21,277 nt of DNA from Phallusia fumigata (Eukaryota; Chordata; Ascidiacea; Phlebobranchia; Ascidiidae): assembly GCA_008931825.1 (NCBI GenBank), contig QXVZ01003048.1, positions 1 through 21,277 on the forward strand. The letters are read 5' to 3'. The notes under the pieces were generated by a model. That model was not told where the DNA came from. It was given only the letters and a program-made list of their open reading frames with translations, and did not search any database. Below, one piece after another: positions 18,601 through 21,277 of the stretch. Both the position numbers and the translations under genes were made by a program. Every line of letters begins with the position of its first letter. Within the stretch, counting starts at the first letter, position 1.

Positions 18601-21161
18601 CCCACTGGAAACTGGCAACCGAGGAGGGCTGAATTACATTGCAGTGGTTGGTGGTTTAGGAAGTTTTTATTTAAAGAAGTTTGTAAAGAGTAATATATAC
18701 TGGTTTTGCCGAAAAGAAATACTACACTTTGGATCAATAATATAACCATAAAGTGGATAACTCCCGCTTGGAAAGCACTGTTGTAGTTTGTGATATAGAC
18801 CTAACTTCAATTTGTCCGTTTGTTTTGTTTCAGTTTAGGAACAACTCTTAAATGCACCGTGTCTTTGGATAAGTCATTGCTTTTAACTATAATTTCTTTA
18901 GTTCAATTAAAATCTTTATTGTAATAAAAGATATACAACATATTTTGGAATGAAACGTCTGAAAATACTATTAATTTGAACTAGCGAAGAACTATAAGGT
19001 ATCGTTTACTGCTGTTTACCAATCTGCAAAAGGAATTAAAAAACTGTGTGGGAAGTGTAACAGCAAATGTAAACAATCTATCTCTTGTTGTTACATTCCT
19101 TGTGGATGCTTTGCTTATAAGTACGCTTGTTTGTAAAATCAAATTTCCGTCTCATGACAGCAACATAAGATCAAATTTCCGTCTCATGACAGCAACATAA
19201 GACCAAATTTCCGTCTCATGACAGCAAGATATTCTTCCCTGTGTTGCAGATCGTACATCGGCCGTTACTTTGTACGAACTTTCACCTGACGGGGAAATTT
19301 TCCACCCCTGGAGTTACTTAGTAGTTCCCCCGGGTGCCAACTACTTTCCACCGGTGTTAGAAGGAGCACAGGGGAGGATAGCTGGCCAACTGCCGAACAT
19401 CGAAAACTTGATTCCAGCCTGTGAAACTATTGAGGTAAATTTGAGTTTTCGAAAACGTTGTGCCATAGTTAAGTTCAAATACCTTGTTGAGGTGTCCGGT
19501 AGTTTTATTGCAGTAATTTCATCGGGGTAATTTCGGGCAAATGAGCCGCGGAACTAGGTGAAAATGTAAGAATCCCAATCATTTCTGCCTTGCAGGCAAT
19601 CTCGAACTTGGAGCTCAATTGATCGCTTAACTTCAGTTTTCCCGCACAGAATAAAAGTTCTTGTTGTATAACATTTCCTCATGTGACTTGATAGTTCCTT
19701 TTGCTTATTTAATAAACAGCCTTTCGTGTTTTCTGATGTGATAGCGGGCCACGAGATGTTTACAAAATATTATCTGGGCCACAAACAAAAAAGGTGGAAA
19801 ACCGCAGGACGATGTAAAATATATGGAAGATAACTAAGTTACTGCGATAAAATTACAGTGAATCCCTTGTTTGTAAGATTAATGATCCAAGTATGGCTTG
19901 TATCTGCACAACTGGAATACTGGTGTGCAACATACGGATTTAAAATTTAACTTTGAATTTGCATAAAACGGCATTGTTGGTTTCCCATTCCGTGAGATTT
20001 GCAGTTTTGCGAATTTTGCATATTTTCTGTCCAACGAAGTGTTAATAATGTAAGCAAACCAAATTCGGTCTAATTTGTAGGTGATGGCTGTTCACCACCT
20101 TGGCCATTGGATCCGCATCACCGAAGATGAAGTCACAACATCCCATGTTCCCAAACTCATCCTGGAGACAGGAGTCGAGTGTGGAGTGATGAAGATGTTT
20201 GATGGAGAGCACGATACTTATTGGATGCCTGAAGAAGTTGGTTTAATCATAAATCGTGGTTCGGTTAATAGAGTCATTATAATTTATGCCATCAACGTTT
20301 CAATAGGGAAATAACAGCATTAAAATGTTTGCATCGTTTTGTTTAAACCATTTATAGGATGCTTGAGCCTTGGGGACGTCGGTTTTGTTTATAGATCGTG
20401 CTAGTTAATTGCGCCATTTTTCTCATCTCGTATCGCCAACTTTAAAAATGAGCTGACAATACTGAAATTTTAATATCGTGTCGTATAGACCATGTTAATA
20501 CATACAGACTCAATGAAAATATACATGACAGTACCTGTGTGTAAAACTGGCTTGTGTCATCTTATTGAGACTTTTTAAACCGCAAATTGTGTGCTTACAT
20601 GGAAATACCAGTTTTTGGGAGAAAAGTATTTGGAAAAACTCTGTCCAAAGTCAAATCGTTTTCCGTAAGTCTAATTGTGTTACCTTCACACAGGCCCCGT
20701 ATTCACCGGCTTACTATAAGACTTGGAAAGGATGGAGCGTTAGCATCACATTGAAGAGAGCTCACATTGTGGGAAGTTTTCGGCTTCATACCTCTAGGAA
20801 CTTTGAGAATGATGTAAAGGTAATGAAATCTTACAAAATATACTACTTTCTCATCAGTAAAAACTAGGTTTAAAAAAAGGAATGCTTTTGGATATTTTTG
20901 TTGATTAAGATGAATATAATCGTTTATTGCTGATTAAATTAAACTGTTTCGCTCTTTTTTTATCAAACACTTTTAGAAATTCTAAACTGGTGGAGCTGTT
21001 GAATTCACGTGTAGCTACAACTTGATCTTTGTTTTTTTGCAGACATTTTACATCCACATTTCAACTAACGGAGTTTCCTGGAAAACTTTAGGACCTTTCC
21101 AATGCATTGATGCGACAAAAAGGATCGAGTACTTCTATGATTTTAAACCTTTTCTAGCCAG
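403..21161 (+). CDS. Partial multi-exon gene: tandem sushi (CCP) domains plus C-terminal F5/8 type C (discoidin-like) domain
   Basis: The gene is built from 24 unique exons plus duplicate copies of two (and a fragment of a third), all on the + strand. Each has a plausible AG acceptor and GT donor, and joining them in order never creates a stop. Seventeen unique CCP domains, each with four cysteines, are followed by an unrecognised segment of about 85 residues and then a discoidin-like domain. Sushi modules are about 60-residue beta folds used in secreted and cell-surface recognition proteins such as complement regulators, selectins and adhesion proteins. F5/8C domains bind lipids, glycans or proteins. 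An extracellular location is inferred from the cysteine pattern and the many N-x-S/T sites. No signal peptide, transmembrane segment, initiator Met or final stop lies inside the window, so both ends are missing. The specific gene is not recognised. The exon model is strong; the function is only inferred. Confidence 0.88.
616..1661 (+). other. Intron 1, no gene seen
   Basis: About 1.05 kb of AT-rich intron. It contains a weak copy of the dispersed AATACAACTTTGAT repeat near 986-1009. A TATAAAAG string near 1287 has no associated start exon and is not called as a promoter. Confidence 0.7.
1662..1859 (+). CDS. Exon 2: sushi domain 2
   Basis: The acceptor is TCCTTCAG (ends 1661) and the donor is GTGAGA from 1860. 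Length is 198 bases, phase 1-1. Landmarks in order are VECATPPSILHA, ITYTCKEGF, EMRCLDSGKW and VQC, so all four cysteines and the Trp are present. SNIT is a possible glycosylation site just before the second cysteine. It has no long open reading frame of its own because the exon begins mid-codon and has no early Met. Confidence 0.87.
1860..2251 (+). other. Intron 2, nothing recognised
   Basis: About 390 bases of AT-rich sequence with stops in all forward frames. No repeat or RNA structure was recognised. Confidence 0.7.
2252..2434 (+). CDS. Exon 3: sushi domain 3
   Basis: The acceptor follows the T-rich stretch TTATTTTACAG (ends 2251) and the donor is GTAAAG from 2435. Length is 183 bases, phase 1-1, so this is one of the shortest sushi modules here. 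Landmarks are INCGSPVHAENA, VRYQCFKGYWL, VTCLANTSW and PKC. The CFKGYW segment resembles sushi domains 1 and 4 of this gene. Confidence 0.9.
2435..3402 (+). other. Intron 3, carrying a hAT-type MITE
   Basis: The left 530 bases hold nothing recognisable. The element at 2964-3319 fills most of the rest. The 108-codon open frame at 2923-3249 lies mostly inside that element and is not a gene. Confidence 0.75.
2964..3319. mobile_element. hAT-type MITE
   Basis: The left end is CAGGGGTGTCCTAA. The right end, reversed, is CAGGGTTGTCCAAA, giving a 14-bp terminal inverted repeat with two mismatches. Flanks are CCTCATAG (2956-2963) and CTCTATAG (3320-3327), a diverged 8-bp target duplication; the right copy fits the CTCTAGAG-like hAT preference. 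The interior is 356 bases with GC-rich GGCCTGC stretches near the left end and no transposase, so it is non-autonomous. Confidence 0.75.
3403..3594 (+). CDS. Exon 4: sushi domain 4
   Basis: The acceptor is TTTTCTAG (ends 3402). The donor is the less usual GTCAGA from 3595. Length is 192 bases, phase 1-1. Landmarks are VDCIDPATV, VHCDEGYWIKPGK, IRCLHTGKW and FTC. Its second half (GY-I-PGK-Q-IRC-TGKW) closely resembles sushi domain 16 at 17841-18026, which suggests these two exons are paralogous copies. Confidence 0.9.
3927..4115 (+). CDS. Exon 5: sushi domain 5
   Basis: The acceptor is GTTTCAG (ends 3926) and the donor is GTAAGT from 4116, a consensus match. Length is 189 bases, phase 1-1. 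Landmarks are VLCPLLYSIPHA, AQYTCDPGYFVS, VLCGNDGRW and IKC. NYT is a possible glycosylation site. Overlapping open frames on both strands here are shadows. Confidence 0.9.
4116..5406 (+). other. Intron 5, no gene seen
   Basis: About 1.29 kb. A 109-codon open frame at 4453-4782 has no recognisable domain, splice context or compositional difference. It is treated as chance. A copy of the dispersed repeat lies at about 4890-5020. Confidence 0.68.
4890..5020 (+). repeat. Unclassified dispersed repeat, copy b
   Basis: It contains AAATACAACTTTGATGATAA followed by GCGTCTTTTTTAAATT and, further on, GGCGTCACATTGAAAACAG. The copies at 15073-15180 and 17669-17810 share the same order of motifs, and all are on the + strand. 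Confidence 0.6.
5407..5604 (+). CDS. Exon 6: sushi domain 6
   Basis: The acceptor is TTTTTTCAG (ends 5406) and the donor is GTAAGT from 5605. Length is 198 bases, phase 1-1. Landmarks are FDCDPPSLN, LNITCLNGFKL, AHCALNGSW and IEC. There are three N-x-S/T sites (NIT, NGS, NIT). The frame stays open past the donor for 167 bases, but that extension has no sushi features. Confidence 0.9.
5799..5923 (+). CDS. Exon 7: N-terminal half of sushi domain 7 (split)
   Basis: The acceptor is CCTTTGTAG (ends 5798) and the donor is GTAAGT from 5924. Length is 125 bases, starting in phase 1 and ending in phase 0. It carries the first two cysteines (VECPEPAKIPN and VQVNCNEPHRIF) and ends ...DYND. The domain is completed by the exon at 6482. 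The intron contains a complete SINE, and this is the only phase-0 intron inside a sushi domain of this gene. Confidence 0.85.
5924..6481 (+). other. Intron 7, carrying a SINE
   Basis: This is the phase-0 intron inside sushi domain 7. About 280 bases are a tRNA-derived SINE; the remaining sequence upstream of the acceptor shows no recognised feature. Confidence 0.75.
5980..6260 (+). mobile_element. tRNA-derived SINE, copy 1 (best preserved)
   Basis: A pol III A box TGGCTGAGTGG (5987-5997) and a B box GGTTCTAATCC (6030-6040) lie at tRNA-like spacing. They are followed by a non-tRNA body with GGCAGGCAGCT (6178-6188) and a 3' end GAGGATGGAAATGAAACAAA. The same body and tail occur at 8048-8298. 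It resembles a Ser/Leu-type tRNA head, but with no intact tRNA fold, so it is a SINE and not a tRNA gene. Exact ends are approximate. Confidence 0.78.
6482..6572 (+). CDS. Exon 8: C-terminal half of sushi domain 7
   Basis: The acceptor is TTTTATTGCAG (ends 6481) and the donor is GTATTA from 6573. Length is 91 bases, entering in phase 0 and leaving in phase 1, which complements the preceding half-exon. It encodes the third and fourth cysteines in TTIKCDGDMRW and SEVQC. Without this join neither half is a complete CCP. With it the domain is about 73 residues. Confidence 0.85.
6573..7157 (+). other. Intron 8, with possible hAT-like remnants
   Basis: At 6668 the sequence TAGGGGTTGGCAACC resembles a hAT terminus (CAGGGGTYGGCAACC). 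Near 7045-7072, GGGCCCTTTTTAGCAACCTG could be a degraded opposite end. No clear target duplication was found, so an element spanning 6668-7072 is only tentative. Confidence 0.4.
7158..7352 (+). CDS. Exon 9: sushi domain 8
   Basis: The acceptor is GCTTTACAG (ends 7157) and the donor is GTAAGT from 7353. Length is 195 bases, phase 1-1. Landmarks are EGCGLVETP, VTFQCQDGKH, VYCTESGLW and LHC. It has no long forward open frame because there are in-frame stops on both sides, but the splice sites and spacing are clear. Confidence 0.87.
7353..7834 (+). other. Intron 9, nothing recognised
   Basis: About 480 bases of AT-rich intron. Open frames on the - strand (7252-7452 and 7619-7831) have no supporting features. 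Confidence 0.7.
7835..8032 (+). CDS. Exon 10: sushi domain 9
   Basis: The acceptor is CACTTTTCAACAG (ends 7834) and the donor is GTAAGC from 8033. Length is 198 bases, phase 1-1. Landmarks are ITCGFPSLPAHG, VLFRCTEGYRM, IQCNLLGSW and AEC. A SINE begins about 15 bases downstream of the donor. The frame reads on into that SINE for a further 60 codons, which is intron. Confidence 0.9.
8033..8520 (+). other. Intron 10, carrying a SINE
   Basis: The first half of the intron is occupied by SINE copy 2. The remaining 220 bases to the acceptor hold nothing recognised. Confidence 0.72.
8048..8298 (+). mobile_element. tRNA-derived SINE, copy 2
   Basis: This is the same family and orientation as 5980-6260. 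Shared segments include ACTGCCTTGTGCT, a B-box-like GGTTCTATTCC (8098-8108), GAGGCAGGCAGCT and a tail GAGGATAAAAATGAAACAAA. The A box is degraded. It starts about 15 bases after the donor of exon 10. Confidence 0.75.
8521..8628 (+). CDS. Exon 11: N-terminal half of sushi domain 10 (split)
   Basis: The acceptor is GTATCACAG (ends 8520). The exon encodes IVCSDPGNILSS and VTYTCREG, the first two cysteines. Reading straight on gives GGT TAC TGA, a stop where other domains of this gene have GYW. The donor is therefore placed at G|GTTACT (8629), a weak but legal site that leaves phase 1 and joins in frame to the exon at 9171. Length is 108 bases. Without splicing here the domain would be truncated, so the donor choice decides whether the gene is intact. 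Confidence 0.75.
8629..9170 (+). other. Intron 11, carrying a small hAT-type MITE
   Basis: This intron splits sushi domain 10 after C-x-x-G. It contains the 182-base MITE at 8734-8915; the rest is unremarkable. Confidence 0.72.
8734..8915. mobile_element. Short hAT-type MITE
   Basis: The left end CAGTGGTTCCCAACT matches the reversed right end CAGTGGTTCCCCACT with one mismatch in 15. The flanking octamers CTTTAGGC (8726-8733) and CCTTAGGA (8916-8923) agree at six of eight positions, with the central TA expected for hAT target sites. The 182-base interior has no coding potential. Confidence 0.78.
9171..9269 (+). CDS. Exon 12: C-terminal half of sushi domain 10
   Basis: The acceptor is TTTTCCTCAG (ends 9170) and the donor is GTAAGT from 9270. 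Length is 99 bases, phase 1-1. It supplies GSWFNKEQ, then IECDAEGKW and TPC, which are the third cysteine, Trp and fourth cysteine missing from the previous half-exon. Joined, the boundary reads TCREG-SWF, equivalent to the CxxGYW segment of intact domains. Confidence 0.8.
9270..9780 (+). other. Intron 12, nothing recognised
   Basis: About 510 bases of AT-rich sequence. No repeat, RNA or exon pattern was found. Confidence 0.7.
9781..9993 (+). CDS. Exon 13: sushi domain 11
   Basis: The acceptor is TATATTCCAG (ends 9780) and the donor is GTAAGC from 9994. Length is 213 bases, phase 1-1. Landmarks are ITCWFPPHIPYS, VVYQCQEGRRF, VKCLEDGTW and LKC. From 9892 onward it is repeated almost exactly at 12103-12204, but the first half is not repeated. 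Confidence 0.9.
9994..10714 (+). other. Intron 13 (copy A), with antisense SINE head
   Basis: About 720 bases. At 10536-10582 the - strand carries a tRNA-like SINE head with GTTGTGGGTTCTAATCC and AGTGGTTACC. Its downstream body differs from the SINEs at 5980 and 8048, so it is a separate or truncated family. Nothing else was recognised. Confidence 0.6.
10536..10582 (-). mobile_element. tRNA-derived SINE head fragment
   Basis: On the - strand, AGTGGTTACCATGGTCACTT and AAGGTTGTGGGTTCTAATCC align with the A-box and B-box region of SINE copy 1. Its counterpart in copy B is at 12746-12791. Confidence 0.6.
10715..10918 (+). CDS. Exon 14: sushi domain 12 (copy A)
   Basis: Two acceptors lie close together: TTTTTAG ending 10694 and TTGCACAG ending 10714. 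Only the second gives the phase-1 frame ISCGIPPSIPHA. The donor is GTGAGA from 10919. Length is 204 bases. Further landmarks are AIYTCDGRYSI, TQCKMSGVW and YVC. The upstream Met at 10702 is in intron and is not a start. A second version differing at three residues lies at 12925-13128. Confidence 0.88.
10919..11555 (+). other. Intron 14 (copy A), nothing recognised
   Basis: About 640 bases. The matching intron in copy B (13129-13774) carries an extra tandem GAATGTGAAACAA-type insertion near 13158-13175 plus scattered substitutions and small indels. Confidence 0.7.
11556..11759 (+). CDS. Exon 15: sushi domain 13 (copy A)
   Basis: The acceptor is TTTTTATCAG (ends 11555) and the donor is GTAAGT from 11760. 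Length is 204 bases, phase 1-1. Landmarks are AECQDPPYILHS, NYSCETGYALS, VRCLRNGTW and LKC. Potential glycosylation sites are NYS, NVT and NGT. The copy at 13775-13978 encodes an identical peptide with two silent changes. Confidence 0.9.
11760..12102 (+). other. Sequence after exon 15 (copy A), ending at N
   Basis: It is identical by eye to 13979-14320 and ends at a single N (12102). The right part of this intron, which in copy B continues for more than a kilobase to exon 16, is absent here. Confidence 0.8.
12103..12204 (+). pseudogene. Exon 13 fragment (second half only) at start of copy B
   Basis: This matches 9892-9993 with one visible silent difference (GTT versus GTG), followed by the same donor. 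The first half of the exon, its first two cysteines and the acceptor are missing: the sequence immediately to the left is the end of copy A and a single N. It cannot be spliced as a sushi module. It is best read as an assembly-join remnant or a broken duplicated exon. Confidence 0.8.
12205..12924 (+). other. Intron 13 (copy B)
   Basis: It parallels 9994-10714, including the antisense SINE head at 12746-12791. Substitutions and single-base indels are concentrated in the segment about 12600-12750. Confidence 0.7.
12746..12791 (-). mobile_element. tRNA-derived SINE head fragment (copy B)
   Basis: This is the counterpart of 10536-10582. It has the same B-box-like GGTTCTAATCC on the - strand and one change in the A-box region (GGTTACC to GATTACC). 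Confidence 0.58.
12925..13128 (+). CDS. Exon 14': sushi domain 12, copy B
   Basis: It has the same acceptor (TTGCACAG, ends 12924), donor and 204-base length as 10715-10918. There are eight base differences: five silent and three changing residues (Asn to Ile, Thr to Lys, Asn to Asp). The replacements cluster between the first and third cysteines; all cysteines and the Trp are kept. It is either an allele or a second real domain. If real, it splices in frame between copy A of domain 13 and its own neighbour. Confidence 0.75.
13129..13774 (+). other. Intron 14 (copy B), nothing recognised
   Basis: It is the counterpart of 10919-11555. It has a short internal duplication of ATGTGAAACAA near 13152-13178 that copy A lacks. 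Confidence 0.7.
13775..13978 (+). CDS. Exon 15': sushi domain 13, copy B
   Basis: The acceptor is TTTTATCAG (ends 13774) and the donor is GTAAGT from 13979. Length is 204 bases, phase 1-1. The encoded peptide equals that of 11556-11759; only two silent changes are seen (AGA/CGA and ATC/ATT). Silent-only divergence shows that the coding sequence is under constraint, whether the two copies are alleles or paralogues. Confidence 0.78.
14375..14445 (-). mobile_element. hAT-type element terminus
   Basis: On the - strand the end reads CAGGGGTCGGCAACCTAGGG followed by CCAAACCCAGCC. This is a typical hAT-like terminus with a GC-rich subterminal region. The opposite terminus was not found; the left part may run into the duplicated unit. 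The left boundary is approximate. Confidence 0.55.
14560..14612 (-). mobile_element. tRNA-like SINE head, second family
   Basis: On the - strand, GCGCAGCTCAGTTGGTAGAG (A box) is followed only about 10 bases later by GGGTTCGAATCCC (B box). The anticodon arm is missing, so this is not a tRNA gene. The promoter boxes are well preserved. The family differs from the SINE at 5980. Confidence 0.6.
15073..15180 (+). repeat. Unclassified dispersed repeat, copy c
   Basis: It contains CTAGGGCGACGTTCAATAAT, then ATTACAACCTTGATAATAAG and ATAAATTCTTGTCG. These correspond in order to motifs of the copies at 4890-5020 and 17669-17810. Confidence 0.6.
15266..15466 (+). CDS. Exon 16: sushi domain 14
   Basis: The acceptor is TTCCTTTCTCAG (ends 15265) and the donor is GTATAG from 15467. 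Length is 201 bases, phase 1-1. Landmarks are KTCGDPEPINNA, ARYKCLLGYFF, VVCGPDGRW and QQC. There are stops in this frame on both sides, but the domain pattern is unambiguous. Confidence 0.88.
15467..15777 (+). other. Intron 16, nothing recognised
   Basis: 311 bases, strongly AT-rich. No feature beyond the splice sites was seen. Confidence 0.7.
15778..15873 (+). CDS. Exon 17: N-terminal half of sushi domain 15 (split)
   Basis: The acceptor is GCAATTTTAG (ends 15777) and the donor is GTTTGT from 15874. Length is 96 bases, phase 1-1. It carries FDCGKPGQVKHA and ARYICYRG, that is, the first two cysteines. The break falls after C-x-x-G, the same place as the break between 8628 and 9171. Reading on past the donor gives no further sushi features. 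Confidence 0.83.
15874..16403 (+). other. Intron 17, with inverted repeat around a hammerhead-like core
   Basis: This intron splits sushi domain 15. At 16183-16302 it holds a pair of imperfect inverted arms enclosing CTGATGA (16226-16232) and GAAACG (16250-16255). The rest is unremarkable. Confidence 0.6.
16183..16319 (+). repeat. Inverted-repeat element with CTGATGA...GAAA core
   Basis: The left arm ATAAGACACAAGCCA (16191-16205) pairs with the right arm TGGTTTGTATCTTAT (16281-16295) with two mismatches (both possible G-U wobble pairs in RNA). The segment 16279-16319 recurs at 20546-20589 (ACTGG, CTTATTGAGAC, TTTAAA, CCG). So it is a dispersed sequence, perhaps the end of a retroelement. Ends are approximate. 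Confidence 0.5.
16404..16529 (+). CDS. Exon 18: C-terminal half of sushi domain 15
   Basis: The acceptor is TACTACCCAG (ends 16403) and the donor is GTAAGT from 16530. Length is 126 bases, phase 1-1. Joined to the previous half it reads CYRG-YVVDHGEDG, then LIKCQQTLSW and DIRC, supplying the third cysteine, Trp and fourth cysteine. A nearby Met at 16385 is in intron. Confidence 0.85.
16935..16986 (-). mobile_element. tRNA-derived SINE head
   Basis: On the - strand the A-box region TAGTGGTTAGTGTGG is followed by AAGGTTGTGGGTTCTATTCC, matching the head of the SINE at 5980. The downstream body (toward 16750) does not match that SINE, so the element is truncated or belongs to another subfamily. 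Confidence 0.6.
17669..17810 (+). repeat. Unclassified dispersed repeat, copy d
   Basis: It contains CCAAGGGCGTGGCTCAATAA, then GTCAATAAATACAACC, GCGTCTTTATTAAATTCTTG and ACGTCACATCTAAAAAAG. The same sequence order occurs in copies b and c. It ends about 30 bases before the acceptor of exon 19. Confidence 0.62.
17841..18026 (+). CDS. Exon 19: sushi domain 16
   Basis: The acceptor is TCATCCGCAG (ends 17840) and the donor is GTAAGA from 18027. Length is 186 bases, phase 1-1. Landmarks are ITCPNPGPRPRA, VTYTCKRGYFISPGK, IQCSYTGHW and LQC. It resembles domain 4 in the second half. A copy of the unclassified dispersed repeat ends about 30 bases upstream of the acceptor. Confidence 0.9.
18027..18412 (+). 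other. Intron 19, with a short hAT-like remnant
   Basis: Near 18326-18350, TTTCCCCAGTTGGGAATCCC resembles the reversed end of the MITE at 8734-8915. No full element or target duplication is visible; otherwise nothing was recognised. Confidence 0.5.
18413..18646 (+). CDS. Exon 20: sushi domain 17 (long variant)
   Basis: The acceptor is TTTCTCTTTCAG (ends 18412). The donor is placed at G|GTTGGT (18647), a weak site that gives phase 1 and joins in frame to 19250. Length is 234 bases, the longest sushi exon in the window. Landmarks are VDCGNPGSVNNA, VEYFCSPGFYV, KLLCSPTGNW and LHC. The stretch between the second and third cysteines holds an acidic, Ala/Gly-rich insertion (AEQDAVGAWIVGDERRSS). 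If the donor is not used, the frame continues 15 codons past the donor to TAA at 18691-18693. Confidence 0.82.
18647..19249 (+). other. Intron 20, ending in a 32-bp tandem repeat
   Basis: About 600 bases between the last sushi exon and the first exon of the C-terminal module. An in-frame stop lies at 18691-18693 and an AATAAA at 18923-18928. A three-unit tandem repeat sits just before the acceptor. Confidence 0.65.
19139..19229 (+). repeat. 32-bp tandem repeat, about 2.9 units
   Basis: Units start at 19139, 19171 and 19203, each beginning T/C-CAAATTTCCGTCTCATG and continuing ACAGCAACATAAGA. The three are almost identical (one base differs in the third unit before it ends). The array stops 20 bases before the exon 21 acceptor. 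Confidence 0.93.
19250..19434 (+). CDS. Exon 21: unrecognised extracellular segment between sushi array and discoidin domain
   Basis: The acceptor is CCCTGTGTTGCAG (ends 19249) and the donor is GTAAAT from 19435. Length is 185 bases, entering in phase 1 and leaving in phase 0. Landmarks are TLYELSPDGEIFHPWSY, VVPPGANYFPPV and LIPACETIE. It has one cysteine, is rich in proline and aromatics, and has no sushi pattern. I do not recognise a family. It could be a linker, or an N-terminal extension of the following discoidin domain. The change from phase-1 to phase-0 introns starts here, marking a different evolutionary module. Confidence 0.72.
19435..20080 (+). other. Intron 21, nothing recognised
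   Basis: About 650 bases without exon, RNA or clear repeat pattern. Confidence 0.65.
20081..20236 (+). CDS. Exon 22: start of F5/8 type C (discoidin-like) domain
   Basis: The acceptor is TAATTTGTAG (ends 20080). The donor is placed at GAA|GTTGGT (20237), weak but phase 0, matching the next exon. Length is 156 bases. It encodes HHLGHWIRITEDEVTTS, then MKMFDGEHDTYWMPEE. The DG-x-x-DTYW-x-P motif is characteristic of F5/8C domains, where it precedes the first core strand. The last residues run directly into APYSPAYYKTW of the next exon. Confidence 0.78.
20237..20693 (+). other. Intron 22, with a dispersed fragment
   Basis: It contains 20546-20589, a relative of the right arm of the inverted-repeat element at 16279-16319. 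No other feature was recognised. Confidence 0.6.
20694..20819 (+). CDS. Exon 23: central F5/8 type C domain
   Basis: The acceptor is CTTCACACAG (ends 20693) and the donor is GTAATG from 20820. Length is 126 bases, phase 0-0. It encodes KTWKGWSVSITLKRAH and IVGSFRLHTSRNFENDVK. This matches the F5/8C pattern of a Trp followed by an alternating hydrophobic strand, a loop, and a V/F-R-L strand. The open frame that begins upstream at 20565 is intron read-through. Confidence 0.82.
21043..21161 (+). CDS. Exon 24: C-terminal part of F5/8 type C domain; gene continues beyond window
   Basis: The acceptor is TTTTTTTGCAG (ends 21042) and the donor is GTAAGT from 21162. Length is 119 bases, entering in phase 0 and leaving in phase 2. 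It encodes TFYIHISTNGVSWKTLG and FYDFKPFLAR. The F-I-x-x-S-x-(D/N)G-x-x-W and P-x-x-AR signatures are typical of the second half of discoidin domains. A further exon completing ...AR(Y-hydrophobic-R) is expected after 21277. Confidence 0.83.
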
Positions 21162-21277
21162 GTAAGTAGAAAGGCAAAAATATGCCAGCAATATATTATA
21201 CGATTTGTGTAAAAATGCTGTTCTGGAAGCTATGTTTCTGCATTAGTTTGAATGAGTATATTTGCCTGAGCACTAGG

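Noticed and set aside
19139..19229. CRISPR-like array
   Set aside because: The units are contiguous 32-bp tandem repeats without unique spacers, and the genome is eukaryotic.

Overview
This is a eukaryotic window. The organism is an animal with compact introns and an AT-rich genome, and the best guess is an ascidian such as Ciona, held only moderately. The evidence is a long run of sushi exons bounded by phase-1 introns, tRNA-derived SINEs, small hAT-type elements with 8-bp target duplications, and a haplotype-like assembly join. All recognisable coding sequence is on the + strand and belongs to one gene. That gene is open at both ends: no signal-peptide exon, start codon, final stop or poly(A) site can be assigned.

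Exons from 403 to 18646 encode a chain of complement control protein (CCP/sushi) domains. Seventeen are unique, and two more lie in a near-identical tandem copy. Most exons encode one whole domain, start and end in phase 1, and have four cysteines with a Trp between the third and fourth. Three domains are each split over two exons: 5799-5923 with 6482-6572, 8521-8628 with 9171-9269, and 15778-15873 with 16404-16529. From 19250 the gene changes character. An unrecognised segment of about 85 residues is followed by a coagulation factor 5/8 C (discoidin-like) domain that runs off the right edge. All exons join in frame without creating stops, giving about 4.0 kb of coding sequence without the duplicate and about 4.4 kb with it.

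From 9892 to 14320 there are two nearly identical 2.2-kb units (9892-12101 and 12103-14320). They abut at a single N (12102), and the second begins in the middle of an exon. This looks more like two haplotypes placed in tandem by the assembler than a real duplication. Intron sequence holds two sense copies of a tRNA-derived SINE, several antisense tRNA-like SINE heads, two small hAT-type MITEs, other hAT-like ends, a 32-bp tandem repeat beside a splice acceptor, and an unclassified dispersed repeat that recurs upstream of sushi exons.

The architecture predicts a large extracellular or membrane-anchored glycoprotein for ligand or surface recognition. A complement-regulator-like, cell-adhesion or allorecognition role is possible, but none is shown by the sequence.
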